Positions 1 to 8,776 are shown, counted from the first letter of the stretch. The stretch is DNA of 64,000 bases from Streptomyces durmitorensis (GCF_023498005.1 NZ_CP097289.1:2294001-2358000); one strand, 5' to 3'. A program made the numbers and translations. Notes: generated by a model from the letters alone, not told the origin.

Positions 1-71
1 CTCCTCTCCCCCGCCCCGCCCCTTCGTGTGACGGGGGGCTCACGAACGGGGGCGCACGCCCCGGCCCGTGG

Positions 72-254
72 TCAGACGGGGCGGGGCAGGTCGGCCTCGC
101 TGCCGGTGTCGGCGGGGTCGGCGGGGTCGGCGGGGTCTTCGAGTTCGAGGCGCTTGATGTCGCCCAGGCCCTTATGCCGTCGGGGAGTTCGCGCCGCCCC
201 GCGGAGCGCGCACCTGAGTCCCGCACCTGAATCCCACGATGTCAGTCCCGCGGC
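72..254 (-). other. Open in-frame extension downstream of the monooxygenase stop; possible gene remnant
   Basis: On the minus strand the reading frame continues open for about 60 codons after the TGA (255-257) of the neighbouring FAD monooxygenase, to a TGA at 72-74, in the same frame. The last 34 codons have almost exclusively C or G in third position and encode an acidic tail with a DPADPADPAD repeat, made by three 9-bp units at 108-134. No start codon or ribosome binding site was seen for an independent gene. It may be a remnant, or a tail separated by a nonsense codon. Nothing else is visible in the first 254 bases. Confidence 0.2.
108..134. repeat. Three tandem 9-bp units (gtcggcggg)
   Basis: Three perfect consecutive copies of gtcggcggg at 108-116, 117-125 and 126-134. 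On the minus strand they encode Asp-Pro-Ala repeats of the open tail described for 72-254. Confidence 0.8.
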
Positions 255-1469
255 TCAGTCCCGCGAAGCCTGCGCCCGTCCGTGCAGCGTCCGCGCGACC
301 CGCGGCCCCAGCCACCGCTTCATCCTGCGCAGCGGCTCCAACTGCTCTGCCGCGCGGTCGATTCGGTAGTACAGCTGCGGCGGGATGTGCGGGAGCAGCG
401 GCGAGTGGCGCTGGCCGAGGAGCGCGAACATCTGGGCCGGGTCGAGGCCGATGTAGCGCGGCAGGTTCTCGTACCACTGGGCGCTGTAGCGGGCCGCGCT
501 CTGGACGGACAGGAGGGCGGACCTGCGCTCCCGCTCGTAGCTCGCGAGGGCGGGGGCGAGCTCCGGGTTCCCCCGCAGCGCGCCCGCGAGGGCCATCGCG
601 TCCTCCAGGGCGAGCGTCGTGCCCGCGCCGATGGAGTAGTGCGTGGTGTGCGCGGCGTCGCCGAGCAGGACCACGTTGCCCCGGTGCCACGTCCGGTTGG
701 TCAGCGTACGGAAGTTGAGCCACTGCGCGCTGCCGTCGGACTGCGCGCGGCCGATCAGGCGGTGCCCGTCGAGCGGTCCCGCGAAGAGCCGCTCCAGGAG
801 GGCGAGGCCTTCGGCCTCGCTCGCCTCGTGCAGGCCGAGGCCCGTCCAGGTCTCCGGGGAGCACTCGAAGACGCAGGTGCTCCGCTCGTCGCTGAAGCGG
901 TAGCCGTAGCACCAGATCCAGCCGTGCGCACTCTCCACGAAGGCGAAGGTGAAGGAGTCGAAGACCTTGGTGGTGCCGAGCCAGATGTACTTGTTCCGGC
1001 CGAGTGCGACCTCCGCGCCGTAGTGGTCCGCGTGACGCTCGCGCAGCACGCTCCTGACGCCGTCGCCCGCGACGACCAGATCGGCATCGGGCAGCTGGGC
1101 CGCGTCCGTGATCTCGCTCTCGAACTCGACGCGTACGCCCAGGGACCGGGCCCGCGTGGCGAGGATGTCGAGCAGCCGGTGGCGCCCGATGCCGTGGCCC
1201 TCGTCGCCGTGATTGACGGTCGTGCGGTCGCCGACGTACGCGATGCCGTCGCTCCAGCGGACCGAGTGCTCGCTGATGGCGCGCGCGGACTCGGGGTCGC
1301 CTGCGCGGAGCTTCTCCAGGAGGCCGCCCCAGTAGGTGACCCCCCAGCCGTACGTCGACCCGGCCGGGTTCCGCTCGTGGACGGTGATGTCGTGGGACGG
1401 GTCCTGCCGCTTGAGCAGGATCGAGAGATACAGGGCGGCGGGACCGCCGCCGACGCAGGCGACCTTCAC
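255..1469 (-). CDS. FAD-dependent aromatic monooxygenase (salicylyl-CoA 5-hydroxylase-like)
   Basis: About 404 residues. The N-terminus has the Rossmann FAD motif VKVACVGGGPAALYL, and near residue 280 there is the second FAD signature GNVVLLGDAAHTTHYSIGAG, as in class A flavoprotein hydroxylases. The middle (GRNKYIWLGTTKVFDSF, then WIWCYGYRFS) resembles the hydroxylase part of salicylyl-CoA and anthraniloyl-CoA monooxygenases rather than urate hydroxylase; that comparison is from memory. I prefer the GTG at 1469, because GGGAG lies 5 nt upstream of it; the ATG at 1481 is part of a perfect palindrome. It lies next to the xanthine genes on the same strand but is separated from xdhC by about 108 bp with its own operator, so it is probably not part of purine catabolism. 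Substrate unknown. Confidence 0.8.
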   Translation of the reverse strand: MKVACVGGGPAALYLSILLKRQDPSHDITVHERNPAGSTYGWGVTYWGGLLEKLRAGDPESARAISEHSVRWSDGIAYVGDRTTVNHGDEGHGIGRHRLLDILATRARSLGVRVEFESEITDAAQLPDADLVVAGDGVRSVLRERHADHYGAEVALGRNKYIWLGTTKVFDSFTFAFVESAHGWIWCYGYRFSDERSTCVFECSPETWTGLGLHEASEAEGLALLERLFAGPLDGHRLIGRAQSDGSAQWLNFRTLTNRTWHRGNVVLLGDAAHTTHYSIGAGTTLALEDAMALAGALRGNPELAPALASYERERRSALLSVQSAARYSAQWYENLPRYIGLDPAQMFALLGQRHSPLLPHIPPQLYYRIDRAAEQLEPLRRMKRWLGPRVARTLHGRAQASRD

Positions 1470-1480
1470 ACATGCTCCCA

Positions 1481-1512
1481 TTGCGTCACAAAGTGGTCAT
1501 TTTGTGACGCAA
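1481..1512. promoter_or_regulatory. Perfect 12-bp inverted repeat, operator of the FAD monooxygenase
   Basis: Arms TTGCGTCACAAA (1481-1492) and TTTGTGACGCAA (1501-1512) are perfect reverse complements around an 8-bp spacer. The site ends about 12 bp upstream of the preferred GTG start, so a bound repressor would block transcription or initiation. Size and symmetry fit a TetR, GntR or MarR dimer; no candidate regulator is adjacent inside the window. Confidence 0.75.
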
Positions 1513-1577
1513 CGTAGCAGGAATGAGGGGCGAGCCCGTGGACCTCGGGCGGCGGATCCCGGAGACGCGGAGGGACG

Positions 1578-2735
1578 TCAGGCCACGGACCCGATACGCC
1601 CCGCGGGACGCCGCGAGCCGTCGTGGTGGATCGGCGTGTGCGCGCCGGTCAGCGATACGCCGCTGCCGCCCCGGCGGTTCGCGACGATCTCCGCGGCGAT
1701 CGAAAGGGCCGTCTCCTCCGGGGTGCGCGCACCCAGATCGAGGCCGATGGGCGAGCGGAGGCGGGTCAACTCCAGTTCGCTGACGCCGACTTCACGGAGC
1801 CGGTCGTTGCGCTCCAGATGCGTGCGGCGCGATCCCATCGCGCCCACGTAGGCGACCGGCAGACGCAGGGCCAGTTCGAGCAGCGGCACGTCGAACTTGG
1901 CGTCGTGGGTGAGCACGCAGAGGACGGTGCGCCCGTCGACCTCCGTCCGCTCCAGATACTTGTGCGGCCACTCGACGACGATCTCGTCGGCGTCGGGGAA
2001 GCGCGCCGCCGTCGCGAACACGGGCCGCGCGTCGCAGACGGTCACGCGGTAGCCGAGGAACGTGCCGACCTTGACGAGCGCCGACGCGAAGTCGATCGCG
2101 CCGAACACGATCATGCGGGGCGGCGGGACGCTCGACTCGACGAGGATCGTGAGCGGCTGCCCGCAGCGCGAGCCGTCCTCCCCGATCTCCACCGTGCCGG
2201 TACGGCCCGCGTCCAGCATGGCGCGCGCCTCGCCCGCCACGGTGCGGTCGAGCTCGGGATGTCCGCCGAGCCCGCCCTCATGAGCGGCGTCGGCGTCCGA
2301 ACGTACGAGAAGAGCACGGCCCACGAGTTCCGCGGGTCCGGCGGTGATGCGGGCGACAGCCGCGGCCTCGCCCGACGCGGCCGCGGCGAGCGCGGCGGCG
2401 AGAACCGGCCGCGCGGCACAGTCCGCGCGGACCGGGGTGACGAGGATGTCGATGATGCCGCCGCAGGTCAGACCCACGGCGAAGGCGTCCTCGTCGCTGT
2501 AGCCGAAGCGTTCCAGAACGCTCTCGCCGTCTTCGAGTGCCTGCTGGCACAGGTCGTAGACGGCGCCTTCCACACACCCGCCGGAGACGGAGCCGATCGC
2601 CGTGCCGTCGGAGTCGACGGCCAGGGCCGCACCGGGCTGCCGGGGCGCGCTGCCGCCGACCGCCACCACGGTGGCGACGGCGAAGTCGCGTCCCTGCTCG
2701 ACCCACCGGTTCAACTCTTCGGCGATGTCCAGCAT
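1578..2735 (-). CDS. xdhC: XdhC/CoxI family xanthine dehydrogenase accessory protein
   Basis: 385 residues. The N-terminal XdhC/CoxI domain is recognised by MLDIAEELNRWVEQG and the Ser/Gly/Cys-rich GSVSGGCVEGAVYD near residue 50. The C-terminal XdhC Rossmann domain begins MIVFGAIDFASALVK and holds YVGAMGSRRTHLERND and LDLGARTPEETALSIAAEI. Family members bind molybdenum cofactor, promote its sulfuration and insert it into xanthine dehydrogenase. The gene lies about 40 bp downstream of the purine permease on the same strand, with GGAG before the ATG, so the two are likely co-transcribed. Length is normal for the two-domain form. Confidence 0.9.
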   Translation of the reverse strand: MLDIAEELNRWVEQGRDFAVATVVAVGGSAPRQPGAALAVDSDGTAIGSVSGGCVEGAVYDLCQQALEDGESVLERFGYSDEDAFAVGLTCGGIIDILVTPVRADCAARPVLAAALAAAASGEAAAVARITAGPAELVGRALLVRSDADAAHEGGLGGHPELDRTVAGEARAMLDAGRTGTVEIGEDGSRCGQPLTILVESSVPPPRMIVFGAIDFASALVKVGTFLGYRVTVCDARPVFATAARFPDADEIVVEWPHKYLERTEVDGRTVLCVLTHDAKFDVPLLELALRLPVAYVGAMGSRRTHLERNDRLREVGVSELELTRLRSPIGLDLGARTPEETALSIAAEIVANRRGGSGVSLTGAHTPIHHDGSRRPAGRIGSVA

Positions 2736-2774
2736 GTCCGTCTCCTTACGGGTGTGTGGTTACAGGATGGGCGG

Positions 2775-4253
2775 CTACTTGACGCCCATCCAGTTCTCGA
2801 TCGGATGGAGCGCGAAGAAGGCCAGGAACACGAGCGCGAGCACCCACATCAGCCAGCCGATCTCACGGACCTTGCCCTGGGCGGCCTTGATCAGGACGTG
2901 GGCGATGACACCGGCCGCGATACCCACCGTGATGGAGTACGTGAACGGCATCAGGACGGTGGTCAGGAACACCGGAATGGCGGTTGCCTGGTCGGTCCAG
3001 TCGATGTGCCGGGCGTTGCTCAGCATCATCGCGCCGATGACGACGAGGGCGGCCGACGCGACCTGGGTCGGGATGAGCTGGGCGAGCGGGGTGAAGAAGA
3101 GGCACAGCGCGAAGGCGAGGCCGGTGACCACGCTCGCGAAGCCGGTGCGCGCGCCGTCGCCGACGCCCGCGGTGGACTCGACGAAGACCGTCTGGCCGGA
3201 GGCCCCGGCGAAACCGCCGACGACGCCACCGGCACCGTCGATCGCCAGGGCCTTGTTCAGACCCGGCATCTTGCCGTCCTTGTCGGCGAGGTTGGCCTGC
3301 TGGCCGATACCGATGATGGTGCCCATGGCGTCGAAGAACCCGGCGAGGACCAGGGTGAAGACGATGACGCCCACGGTGATGGCGCCGATGTCGCCGATAC
3401 CGCTGAAGGACACCTCACCGAAGAGGCCGAAGTCGGGCGACGAGACGACGGAGCCGCTCAGCTCCGGGGCGTTGAGGCCCCAGTCCTTCTGGCTCATGCC
3501 CGCGACCTGGTTGACGATCGCGGCGAACACGGTGCCGCCGACGATGCCGATGAGGATCGCGCCCGGGACCTTGCGGACCTGGAGCAGGAAGATCAGCAGG
3601 ACGGTGACGGCGAAGCAGAGGACGGGCCAGCCCATGAGCTTGTCGTCGACGCCCAGCTGGATCGGCTTCGAGTACATGTCGCCGTGCTTGGACGGCATGG
3701 AGGTGACGAAGCCCGCCTGGACCAAGCCGATCAGCGTGACGAACATGCCGATGCCCATGGTGATGGCGTGCTTCAGCGCCAGGGGGATCGCGTCCATGAT
3801 CAGGGTCCGCAGGCCGGTGAGGACCAGCAGGATGATGATGGCGCCGTAGATGATGCACATCGCCATCGCGTTGCCCCAGGTCATCTCCGGGGCGACCTGG
3901 AAGGCCATGACGGCGGAGACGCTGAGCCCCGCCGCGAGGGCCAGTGGCACATTGCCGAGGAGCCCCATGACGATGGTGGTGGCGGCCGCCGCGAAGACGG
4001 TGGCGGTGGTCAGCTGATCACCGTCGAGCCGGTGTCCGGTGGCATCGGGCACCGAGAGGATCACGGGGTTCAGAAGGATGATGTAGGCCATCGCCATGAA
4101 GGTGGTGATGCCGCCACGCACCTCCCGGCCGACCGTCGATCCTCTGTGGGTTATGTGGAAATACCGGTCGAGCCAGGACCTGCCGGCCGGGACGCGTGAG
4201 CCGTTGCCCGCGTCCTCTGCCGTGGTCTTCGGCTCCGTTGACTGCTGGGTCAT
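2775..4253 (-). CDS. NCS2 family purine (xanthine/hypoxanthine-guanine) permease, AzgA/PbuG-like
   Basis: 492 residues with about 12 hydrophobic segments. The first conserved block, REVRGGITTFMAMAYIILLN, is typical of the AzgA/PbuG branch of the NCS2 family, as are GFFDAMGTIIGIGQQANL and the segment VESTAGVGDGARTGFASVV. These proteins are proton symporters for nucleobases across the cytoplasmic membrane. Position between the xanthine dehydrogenase genes and xdhC suggests it supplies (hypo)xanthine or a related purine to the enzyme. A GGGAG stands about 10 nt before the ATG. The 297-bp gap upstream implies its own promoter in addition to any read-through from xdh. Confidence 0.88.
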   Translation of the reverse strand: MTQQSTEPKTTAEDAGNGSRVPAGRSWLDRYFHITHRGSTVGREVRGGITTFMAMAYIILLNPVILSVPDATGHRLDGDQLTTATVFAAAATTIVMGLLGNVPLALAAGLSVSAVMAFQVAPEMTWGNAMAMCIIYGAIIILLVLTGLRTLIMDAIPLALKHAITMGIGMFVTLIGLVQAGFVTSMPSKHGDMYSKPIQLGVDDKLMGWPVLCFAVTVLLIFLLQVRKVPGAILIGIVGGTVFAAIVNQVAGMSQKDWGLNAPELSGSVVSSPDFGLFGEVSFSGIGDIGAITVGVIVFTLVLAGFFDAMGTIIGIGQQANLADKDGKMPGLNKALAIDGAGGVVGGFAGASGQTVFVESTAGVGDGARTGFASVVTGLAFALCLFFTPLAQLIPTQVASAALVVIGAMMLSNARHIDWTDQATAIPVFLTTVLMPFTYSITVGIAAGVIAHVLIKAAQGKVREIGWLMWVLALVFLAFFALHPIENWMGVK

Positions 4254-4550
4254 GGTGCCTAACTCCCAAGGTTCAAAGGGGCACCCGCAACAGGCTGTTT
4301 CATAAAGGGTTGGCCTGTGGAGACTGCGGGATTTGGGATGGTGCGTTTGGCTGCACGACCCGGGGGACGGCCCGAGACGAACTGGGGCTCCGAAGAGCGT
4401 GGGTGCTGCGTCGGTACTGCTTCGGTACTGCGCTGACCGCGAGCGGTGCGGTAGCGGTACTGGCGTTCTCCGGGCGGCGCGGGCGACAGGAAGTGTGACG
4501 TTCCGCGGGAGGCACGCGCCGCCCGGAGAGATCGTGGGATCAGGTGCCGG
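4254..4550. other. Intergenic region upstream of the purine permease
   Basis: About 297 bp between the molybdopterin subunit stop and the permease start, both on the minus strand. It contains three copies of cggtactg (4412-4419, 4423-4430, 4455-4462). It presumably carries the permease promoter, but no convincing -35/-10 pair was identified. No coding region with Streptomyces-like third-position bias is seen. Confidence 0.45.
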
Positions 4551-6941
4551 TCAGGTACCCGTGAGGTGTTCCGGACGTACCGGCGTCCTGTTCAGCTCCA
4601 GACCCGTCGCGTTCCGGATCGCCGCGAGGACGGCCGGGGTCGAGGAGAGGGTCGGGGCCTCGCCCATGCCGCGAAGGCCGTAGGGCGCGTTCGGGTCGGC
4701 CAGTTCGAGCACGTCGACCGGGATGGTCGGCGTGTCGAGGATGGTCGGGATGAGGTAGTCCGTGAAGGAGGGGTTGCGCACCTTCGCGGTCTTCGGGTCG
4801 ACGATGATCTCCTCCATCACCGCGACGCCCAGGCCCTGGGTGGTGCCACCCTGGATCTGGCCGACCACGGAGAGCGGGTTGAGCGCCTTGCCGACGTCCT
4901 GGGCGGTGGCCAGTTCGATGACCTTGACCAGGCCGAGCTCGGTGTCCACCTCGACGACCGCGCGGTGCGCGGCGAACGAGTACTGGACGTGGCCGTTGCC
5001 CTGACCGGTCTTCTTGTCGAAGGCCACGGTCGGACGGTGCCGCCACTCGGCCTCGACCTCGACGCTCTCGCCTTCGAGCAGCTCGGCCAGGTCCGCGAGG
5101 GCCTCGCCGCCGTCGGTGACGACCTTGCCGCCCTCCAGGAGGAGTTCGGCGGTGGCCCACGCGGGGTGGTACGAGCCGTACTTGCGGCGGCCGATCTCCA
5201 GGACCTTCTCGCGGACGAGCTCGCAGGAGTTCTTGACCGCGCCACCGGTGACGTACGTCTGACGGGACGCGGACGTCGAACCGGCGCTGCCCACCTGGGT
5301 GTCGGCGGGGTGGATGGTCACCTGCTGGACGCCGAGTTCGGTGCGGGCGATCTGCGCGTGGACGGTGATGCCGCCCTGGCCGACCTCCGCCATCGCGGTG
5401 TGCACGGTCGCGACCGGCTCGCCGTTGATGACCTCCATGCGCACCTTGGCGGTGGAGTAGTCGTCGAAGCCCTCGGAGAAGCCGACGTTCTTGATGCCGA
5501 CCGCGTAGCCGACACCGCGGACGACGCCTTCGCCGTGCGTGGTGTTGGACAGTCCGCCGGGCAGCGCGCGGACGTCCGCGCCCTCGCTGGACTCCCACTG
5601 GCGCTCGGGCGGCATCGGGCGTGCCTTGACGCGGCGCAGGATCTCGGCGACCGGGGCCGGCGAGTCGACCGGCTGTCCGGTCGGCAGGAGCGTGCCCTGC
5701 GACATGGCGTTGAGCTGGCGGAACTCGACCCGGTCCATGCCCACCTTGTCGGCGAGCTTGTCCATCTGGGCCTCGTAGGCGAAGCAGGCCTGGACGGCGC
5801 CGAAGCCGCGCATCGCGCCGCACGGAGGGTTGTTGGAGTAGAGGGCGATCGCCTCGATGTCGACGTCCTCGATCGCGTACGGACCGACCGACAGGGACGA
5901 GGCGTTGCCCACGACCGCCGGGGATGCCGACGCGTAGGCGCCGCCGTCCAGGACGATCTTGCACTTCATGTGCGTGAGCTTGCCGTCCTTGGTGGCGCCG
6001 TGCTCGTAGTAGAGCTTCGCCGGGTGGCGGTGCACGTGGCCGAAGAAGGACTCGAAGCGGTTGTAGACGATCTTGACCGGCTTGCCGGTGCGCAGTGCGA
6101 GGAGGCAGGCGTGGATCTGCATCGAGATGTCCTCGCGACCGCCGAACGCGCCGCCGACGCCGGAGAGCGTCATGCGCACCTTCTCCTCGGGCAGGCCGAG
6201 GACGGGGGCGATCTGTTCGAGGTCCGAGTGCAGCCACTGGGTGGCGACGTACAGGTCGACGCCGCCGTCCTCGGACGGTACGGCGAGGCCGGACTCCGGG
6301 CCGAGGAAGGCCTGGTCCTGCATGCCGAAGGTGTACTCGCCCTTGACGATGAAGTCGGCCTTCTTGGCGGCCTCTTCGGCGTTGCCCCGGATGATCGGCT
6401 GGTTGTGCACGATGTTGGGGTGCGGGACGTGCTCGATGTACTCGTCGCTGCGGCCCTCGTGCACGAGGACGGCGTCCGGAGCGGTCGCCGAGGCCTCGTC
6501 GGTGATGACGGGCAGTTCCCTGTACTCGACCACGATCTTCGCGGCGGCACGGCGTGCGGTCTCCGGGTGGTCGGCGGCCACGAGGGCGACCGGCTCACCG
6601 TGGTGACGGACCTTGCCGTGCGCGAGCACCGGGGTGTCCTGGATCTCCAGGCCGTAGTTCTTCATCTCGGCCGGCAGGTCGTCGTACGTCAGGACGGCGT
6701 AGACGCCGGGCGTCTTGAGCGCCTCGACGGTGTCGATCGAGACGATCTCGGCGTGCGCGACGGTGCTGCGGAGCGTCTGGCCCCAGAGCATGTCCTCGTG
6801 CCACATGTCCGAGGAGTAGGCGAACTCGCCGGTGACCTTCAGGGTGCCGTCCGGGCGGAGCGTGGACTCGCCGATGCCGCCCTTGTTGTGCTTCTGGGTG
6901 ACTTCGGTGGGCGCGCCCGTGGTGGTCTTGGTTCCAGCCAT
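4551..6941 (-). CDS. Xanthine dehydrogenase, molybdopterin-binding subunit
   Basis: 796 residues, the expected size for the large subunit of three-subunit xanthine dehydrogenases. Visible motifs: substrate/Moco-domain GVGGAFGGREDISMQIHACL near residue 265, CGAMRGFGAVQ near 375, VGQGGITVHAQIARTELG near 520, and the C-terminal catalytic-Glu block YGLRGMGEAPTLSSTPAVLA near 765. It oxidises hypoxanthine or xanthine to urate at the Mo centre; electrons leave through the 2Fe-2S and FAD subunits encoded just upstream. The ATG lies 2 nt after the stop of the iron-sulfur subunit, so translation is coupled. It is the last gene of the FAD-FeS-Mo order. Confidence 0.92.
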   Translation of the reverse strand: MAGTKTTTGAPTEVTQKHNKGGIGESTLRPDGTLKVTGEFAYSSDMWHEDMLWGQTLRSTVAHAEIVSIDTVEALKTPGVYAVLTYDDLPAEMKNYGLEIQDTPVLAHGKVRHHGEPVALVAADHPETARRAAAKIVVEYRELPVITDEASATAPDAVLVHEGRSDEYIEHVPHPNIVHNQPIIRGNAEEAAKKADFIVKGEYTFGMQDQAFLGPESGLAVPSEDGGVDLYVATQWLHSDLEQIAPVLGLPEEKVRMTLSGVGGAFGGREDISMQIHACLLALRTGKPVKIVYNRFESFFGHVHRHPAKLYYEHGATKDGKLTHMKCKIVLDGGAYASASPAVVGNASSLSVGPYAIEDVDIEAIALYSNNPPCGAMRGFGAVQACFAYEAQMDKLADKVGMDRVEFRQLNAMSQGTLLPTGQPVDSPAPVAEILRRVKARPMPPERQWESSEGADVRALPGGLSNTTHGEGVVRGVGYAVGIKNVGFSEGFDDYSTAKVRMEVINGEPVATVHTAMAEVGQGGITVHAQIARTELGVQQVTIHPADTQVGSAGSTSASRQTYVTGGAVKNSCELVREKVLEIGRRKYGSYHPAWATAELLLEGGKVVTDGGEALADLAELLEGESVEVEAEWRHRPTVAFDKKTGQGNGHVQYSFAAHRAVVEVDTELGLVKVIELATAQDVGKALNPLSVVGQIQGGTTQGLGVAVMEEIIVDPKTAKVRNPSFTDYLIPTILDTPTIPVDVLELADPNAPYGLRGMGEAPTLSSTPAVLAAIRNATGLELNRTPVRPEHLTGT

Positions 6942-6943
6942 GA

Positions 6944-7537
6944 TCAGACCGTCTCTTCCTGACGGGCGGCCGCCAGGCGGACCGCGTCCAGGATCTTCTC
7001 GTAACCGGTGCAGCGGCAGAGGTTGCCGGAGAGCGCCTCACGGATGTCGGCGTCCGACGGCGAGTCGTTGCGCTCGAGCAGTTCGTCGGCCGCGACGAGG
7101 AGACCGGGGGTGCAGAAACCGCACTGGACGGCGCCGGCGTCGATGAACGCCTGCTGGATCGGGGAGAGTTCGCCGCCCTCACCGGTCTGGCCGTCGGTGC
7201 CCTTGGCCTGCCACTGGCGGGCCTCCTGGAGGCTGGTGCCGCCGCAGACGGAGCCGCAGGCGCCGCCCGGGTGGGAGTCCTCGCGGTGCTTGGCGTAGTC
7301 CGCCAGGCCCTCGACGGTGACGACCTCTCGGCCCTGGACCTGACCGGCGGCGACCAGGCACGAGCACACCGGTACGCCGTCCAGGCGGACGGTGCACGAA
7401 CCGCACTCGCCCTGCTCACAGGCGTTCTTGGAGCCCGGAAGGCCCATGCGCTCACGCAGGACGTAGAGAAGGGACTCGCCCTCCCAGACGTCGTCGGCTT
7501 CCTGCTGACGGCCGTTGACCGTGAAGTTCACGCGCAT
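6944..7537 (-). CDS. Xanthine dehydrogenase, 2Fe-2S subunit, with an unusual inter-domain insertion
   Basis: 197 residues, longer than the usual 155-170. The plant-type cluster ligands are C40, C45, C48 and C60 (CEQGECGSC); the second cluster uses C139, C142 (CGFC), C174 and C176 (CRC). Between the domains, residues about 84-122 form a Gly-rich, hydrophilic insertion with an extra cysteine pair C94/C98 (GGACGSVCGG). The protein relays electrons from the Mo subunit to the FAD subunit. Its start overlaps the stop of the FAD subunit gene (ATGA type), which shows tight coupling. Apart from the insertion all ligands are intact. Confidence 0.92.
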   Translation of the reverse strand: MRVNFTVNGRQQEADDVWEGESLLYVLRERMGLPGSKNACEQGECGSCTVRLDGVPVCSCLVAAGQVQGREVVTVEGLADYAKHREDSHPGGACGSVCGGTSLQEARQWQAKGTDGQTGEGGELSPIQQAFIDAGAVQCGFCTPGLLVAADELLERNDSPSDADIREALSGNLCRCTGYEKILDAVRLAAARQEETV

Positions 7538-8427
7538 TATGCGACTCCCTCAGTGCTGCGGCCGTTGCCGCGGTACGACTCCCAGGTCCAGCCGAGCGTG
7601 CGGCGGGCCATGATGCCTACGGCGTGCCGGCGGTAGTTCGCCGTGCCGCGGACGTCGTCGATCGGGTTGGCGGCACCGGAGGCGAGCTCCGCGAACTGCT
7701 TGGCGATCGAGGGGGTGATGATCTTTTTGCTGTCCCAGAAGCCGCCTTCTTCGAGCGCCGCGTTCAGGAACTCCTCGGCTGCCTTCGCCCGGATCGGGGT
7801 CGGGGCGGCGGAACCGATGCCGGTCCGTACGGTCCGGGTCTCGGGGTGCAGGGCGATGCCGAAGGCGCACACGGCGATGACCATCGCGTTGCGGGTGCCG
7901 ACCTTCGAGTACTGCTGCGGGCCGTCCGCCTTCTTGATGTGGACGGACTTGATCAGCTCGTCGGCGGCGAGCGCGTTGCGCTTGACACCAGTGTAGAAGT
8001 CGTCGATCGGGATGAGGCGCGAGCCGCGTACGGACTCCACCTCGACCTCGCAGTCGGCGGCGAGCAGCGCCGGGTGGGCGTCACCGGCCGGGGACGCCGT
8101 GCCGAGGTTGCCGCCGACGCCGCCGCGGTTGCGGATCTGCGGGGAGGCCACCGTGTGCGAGGCCAGCGCGAGACCGGGGAGCTCCGTGCGCAGCTCCTCC
8201 ATGATCTGGGTGTACGGAACCGAGGCGCCCAGCTGGACCGTCTCCTCGCCCACCGACCACTCGCTCAGCTCGGCGACGCGGTTGAGGTCAAGCAGGTACT
8301 CGGGACGACGGTGGTCGAAGTTGATCTCGACCATCACATCGGTGCCACCCGCAATCGGCACAGCGGTGGGGTGCTCGGCCTTTGCGGCGAGCGCCTCCTC
8401 CCAGCTGGCGGGGCGAAGGAAGTCCAT
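7537..8427 (-). CDS. Xanthine dehydrogenase, FAD-binding subunit
   Basis: About 296 residues from the ATG at 8427; the frame is open to an ATG at 8514. I prefer 8427 because family proteins begin directly with a MDFLRPAS-like sequence and a purine-rich AGAGAG precedes it; the longer version adds a charged N-terminus not typical of the family. The FAD-binding PCMH-type loops are VPIAGGTDVMVEINF (near residue 25) and RGGVGGNLGTASPAGD (near 105). It passes electrons to NAD+. It is the first gene of the xdh operon, divergent from pucR. Confidence 0.9.
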   Translation of the reverse strand: MDFLRPASWEEALAAKAEHPTAVPIAGGTDVMVEINFDHRRPEYLLDLNRVAELSEWSVGEETVQLGASVPYTQIMEELRTELPGLALASHTVASPQIRNRGGVGGNLGTASPAGDAHPALLAADCEVEVESVRGSRLIPIDDFYTGVKRNALAADELIKSVHIKKADGPQQYSKVGTRNAMVIAVCAFGIALHPETRTVRTGIGSAAPTPIRAKAAEEFLNAALEEGGFWDSKKIITPSIAKQFAELASGAANPIDDVRGTANYRRHAVGIMARRTLGWTWESYRGNGRSTEGVA

Positions 8428-8776
8428 GAGGCTCTCTTCTTCTTCGTGGGTCATTCGCTTCGGGGGACTTCGTTCCGGCCACTCGGGCCATTCGTCCCTC
8501 GACTGCTCGTTCATGTGCTGTTAACGCGGAGTGGGGCAAGTACACCGCCCCGCCGTCCACTGCGGTCAGTCACCGAAACCATGAAGGAGTTGGCTGGCCA
8601 AGGCGCGCGTCTTGTAGATTCGTATGAAGAACGGGCCTCAGCAACCTCGCGGAATCCCCCTGGAAACCGGAGGCACCCCAGGACACGAGGGGCCCGGGTC
8701 GACTCTTGGCGACACAGAGTCGACAGACCTGGACTGTCTGTACATCCCATTCGAGACAAGATCGGCGGCGACCACC
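8428..8776. promoter_or_regulatory. Divergent control region between the xdh operon and pucR
   Basis: If the preferred starts of both genes are right, about 350 bp of shared control DNA lies here. It contains two nested inverted repeats: gtcgactc 8698-8705 with gagtcgac 8717-8724 (perfect 8 bp), and acagac 8723-8728 with gtctgt 8736-8741. They sit 35-80 bp before the pucR ATG and are the best candidates for PucR binding, giving autoregulation and control of xdh. A TTGGCT (8590-8595) and TAGATT (8615-8620) pair with a 19-bp spacer could be the pucR promoter. Confidence 0.5.

Noticed and set aside
1623..4199. 858-aa plus-strand open frame across xdhC and permease
   Set aside because: Antisense to two recognisable genes; composition is Arg/Asp/Gly/His-rich shadow of GC3 bias, no domain.
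4566..6962. 798-aa plus-strand open frame opposite the xanthine dehydrogenase large subunit
   Set aside because: Exact antisense shadow of a gene with all catalytic motifs.
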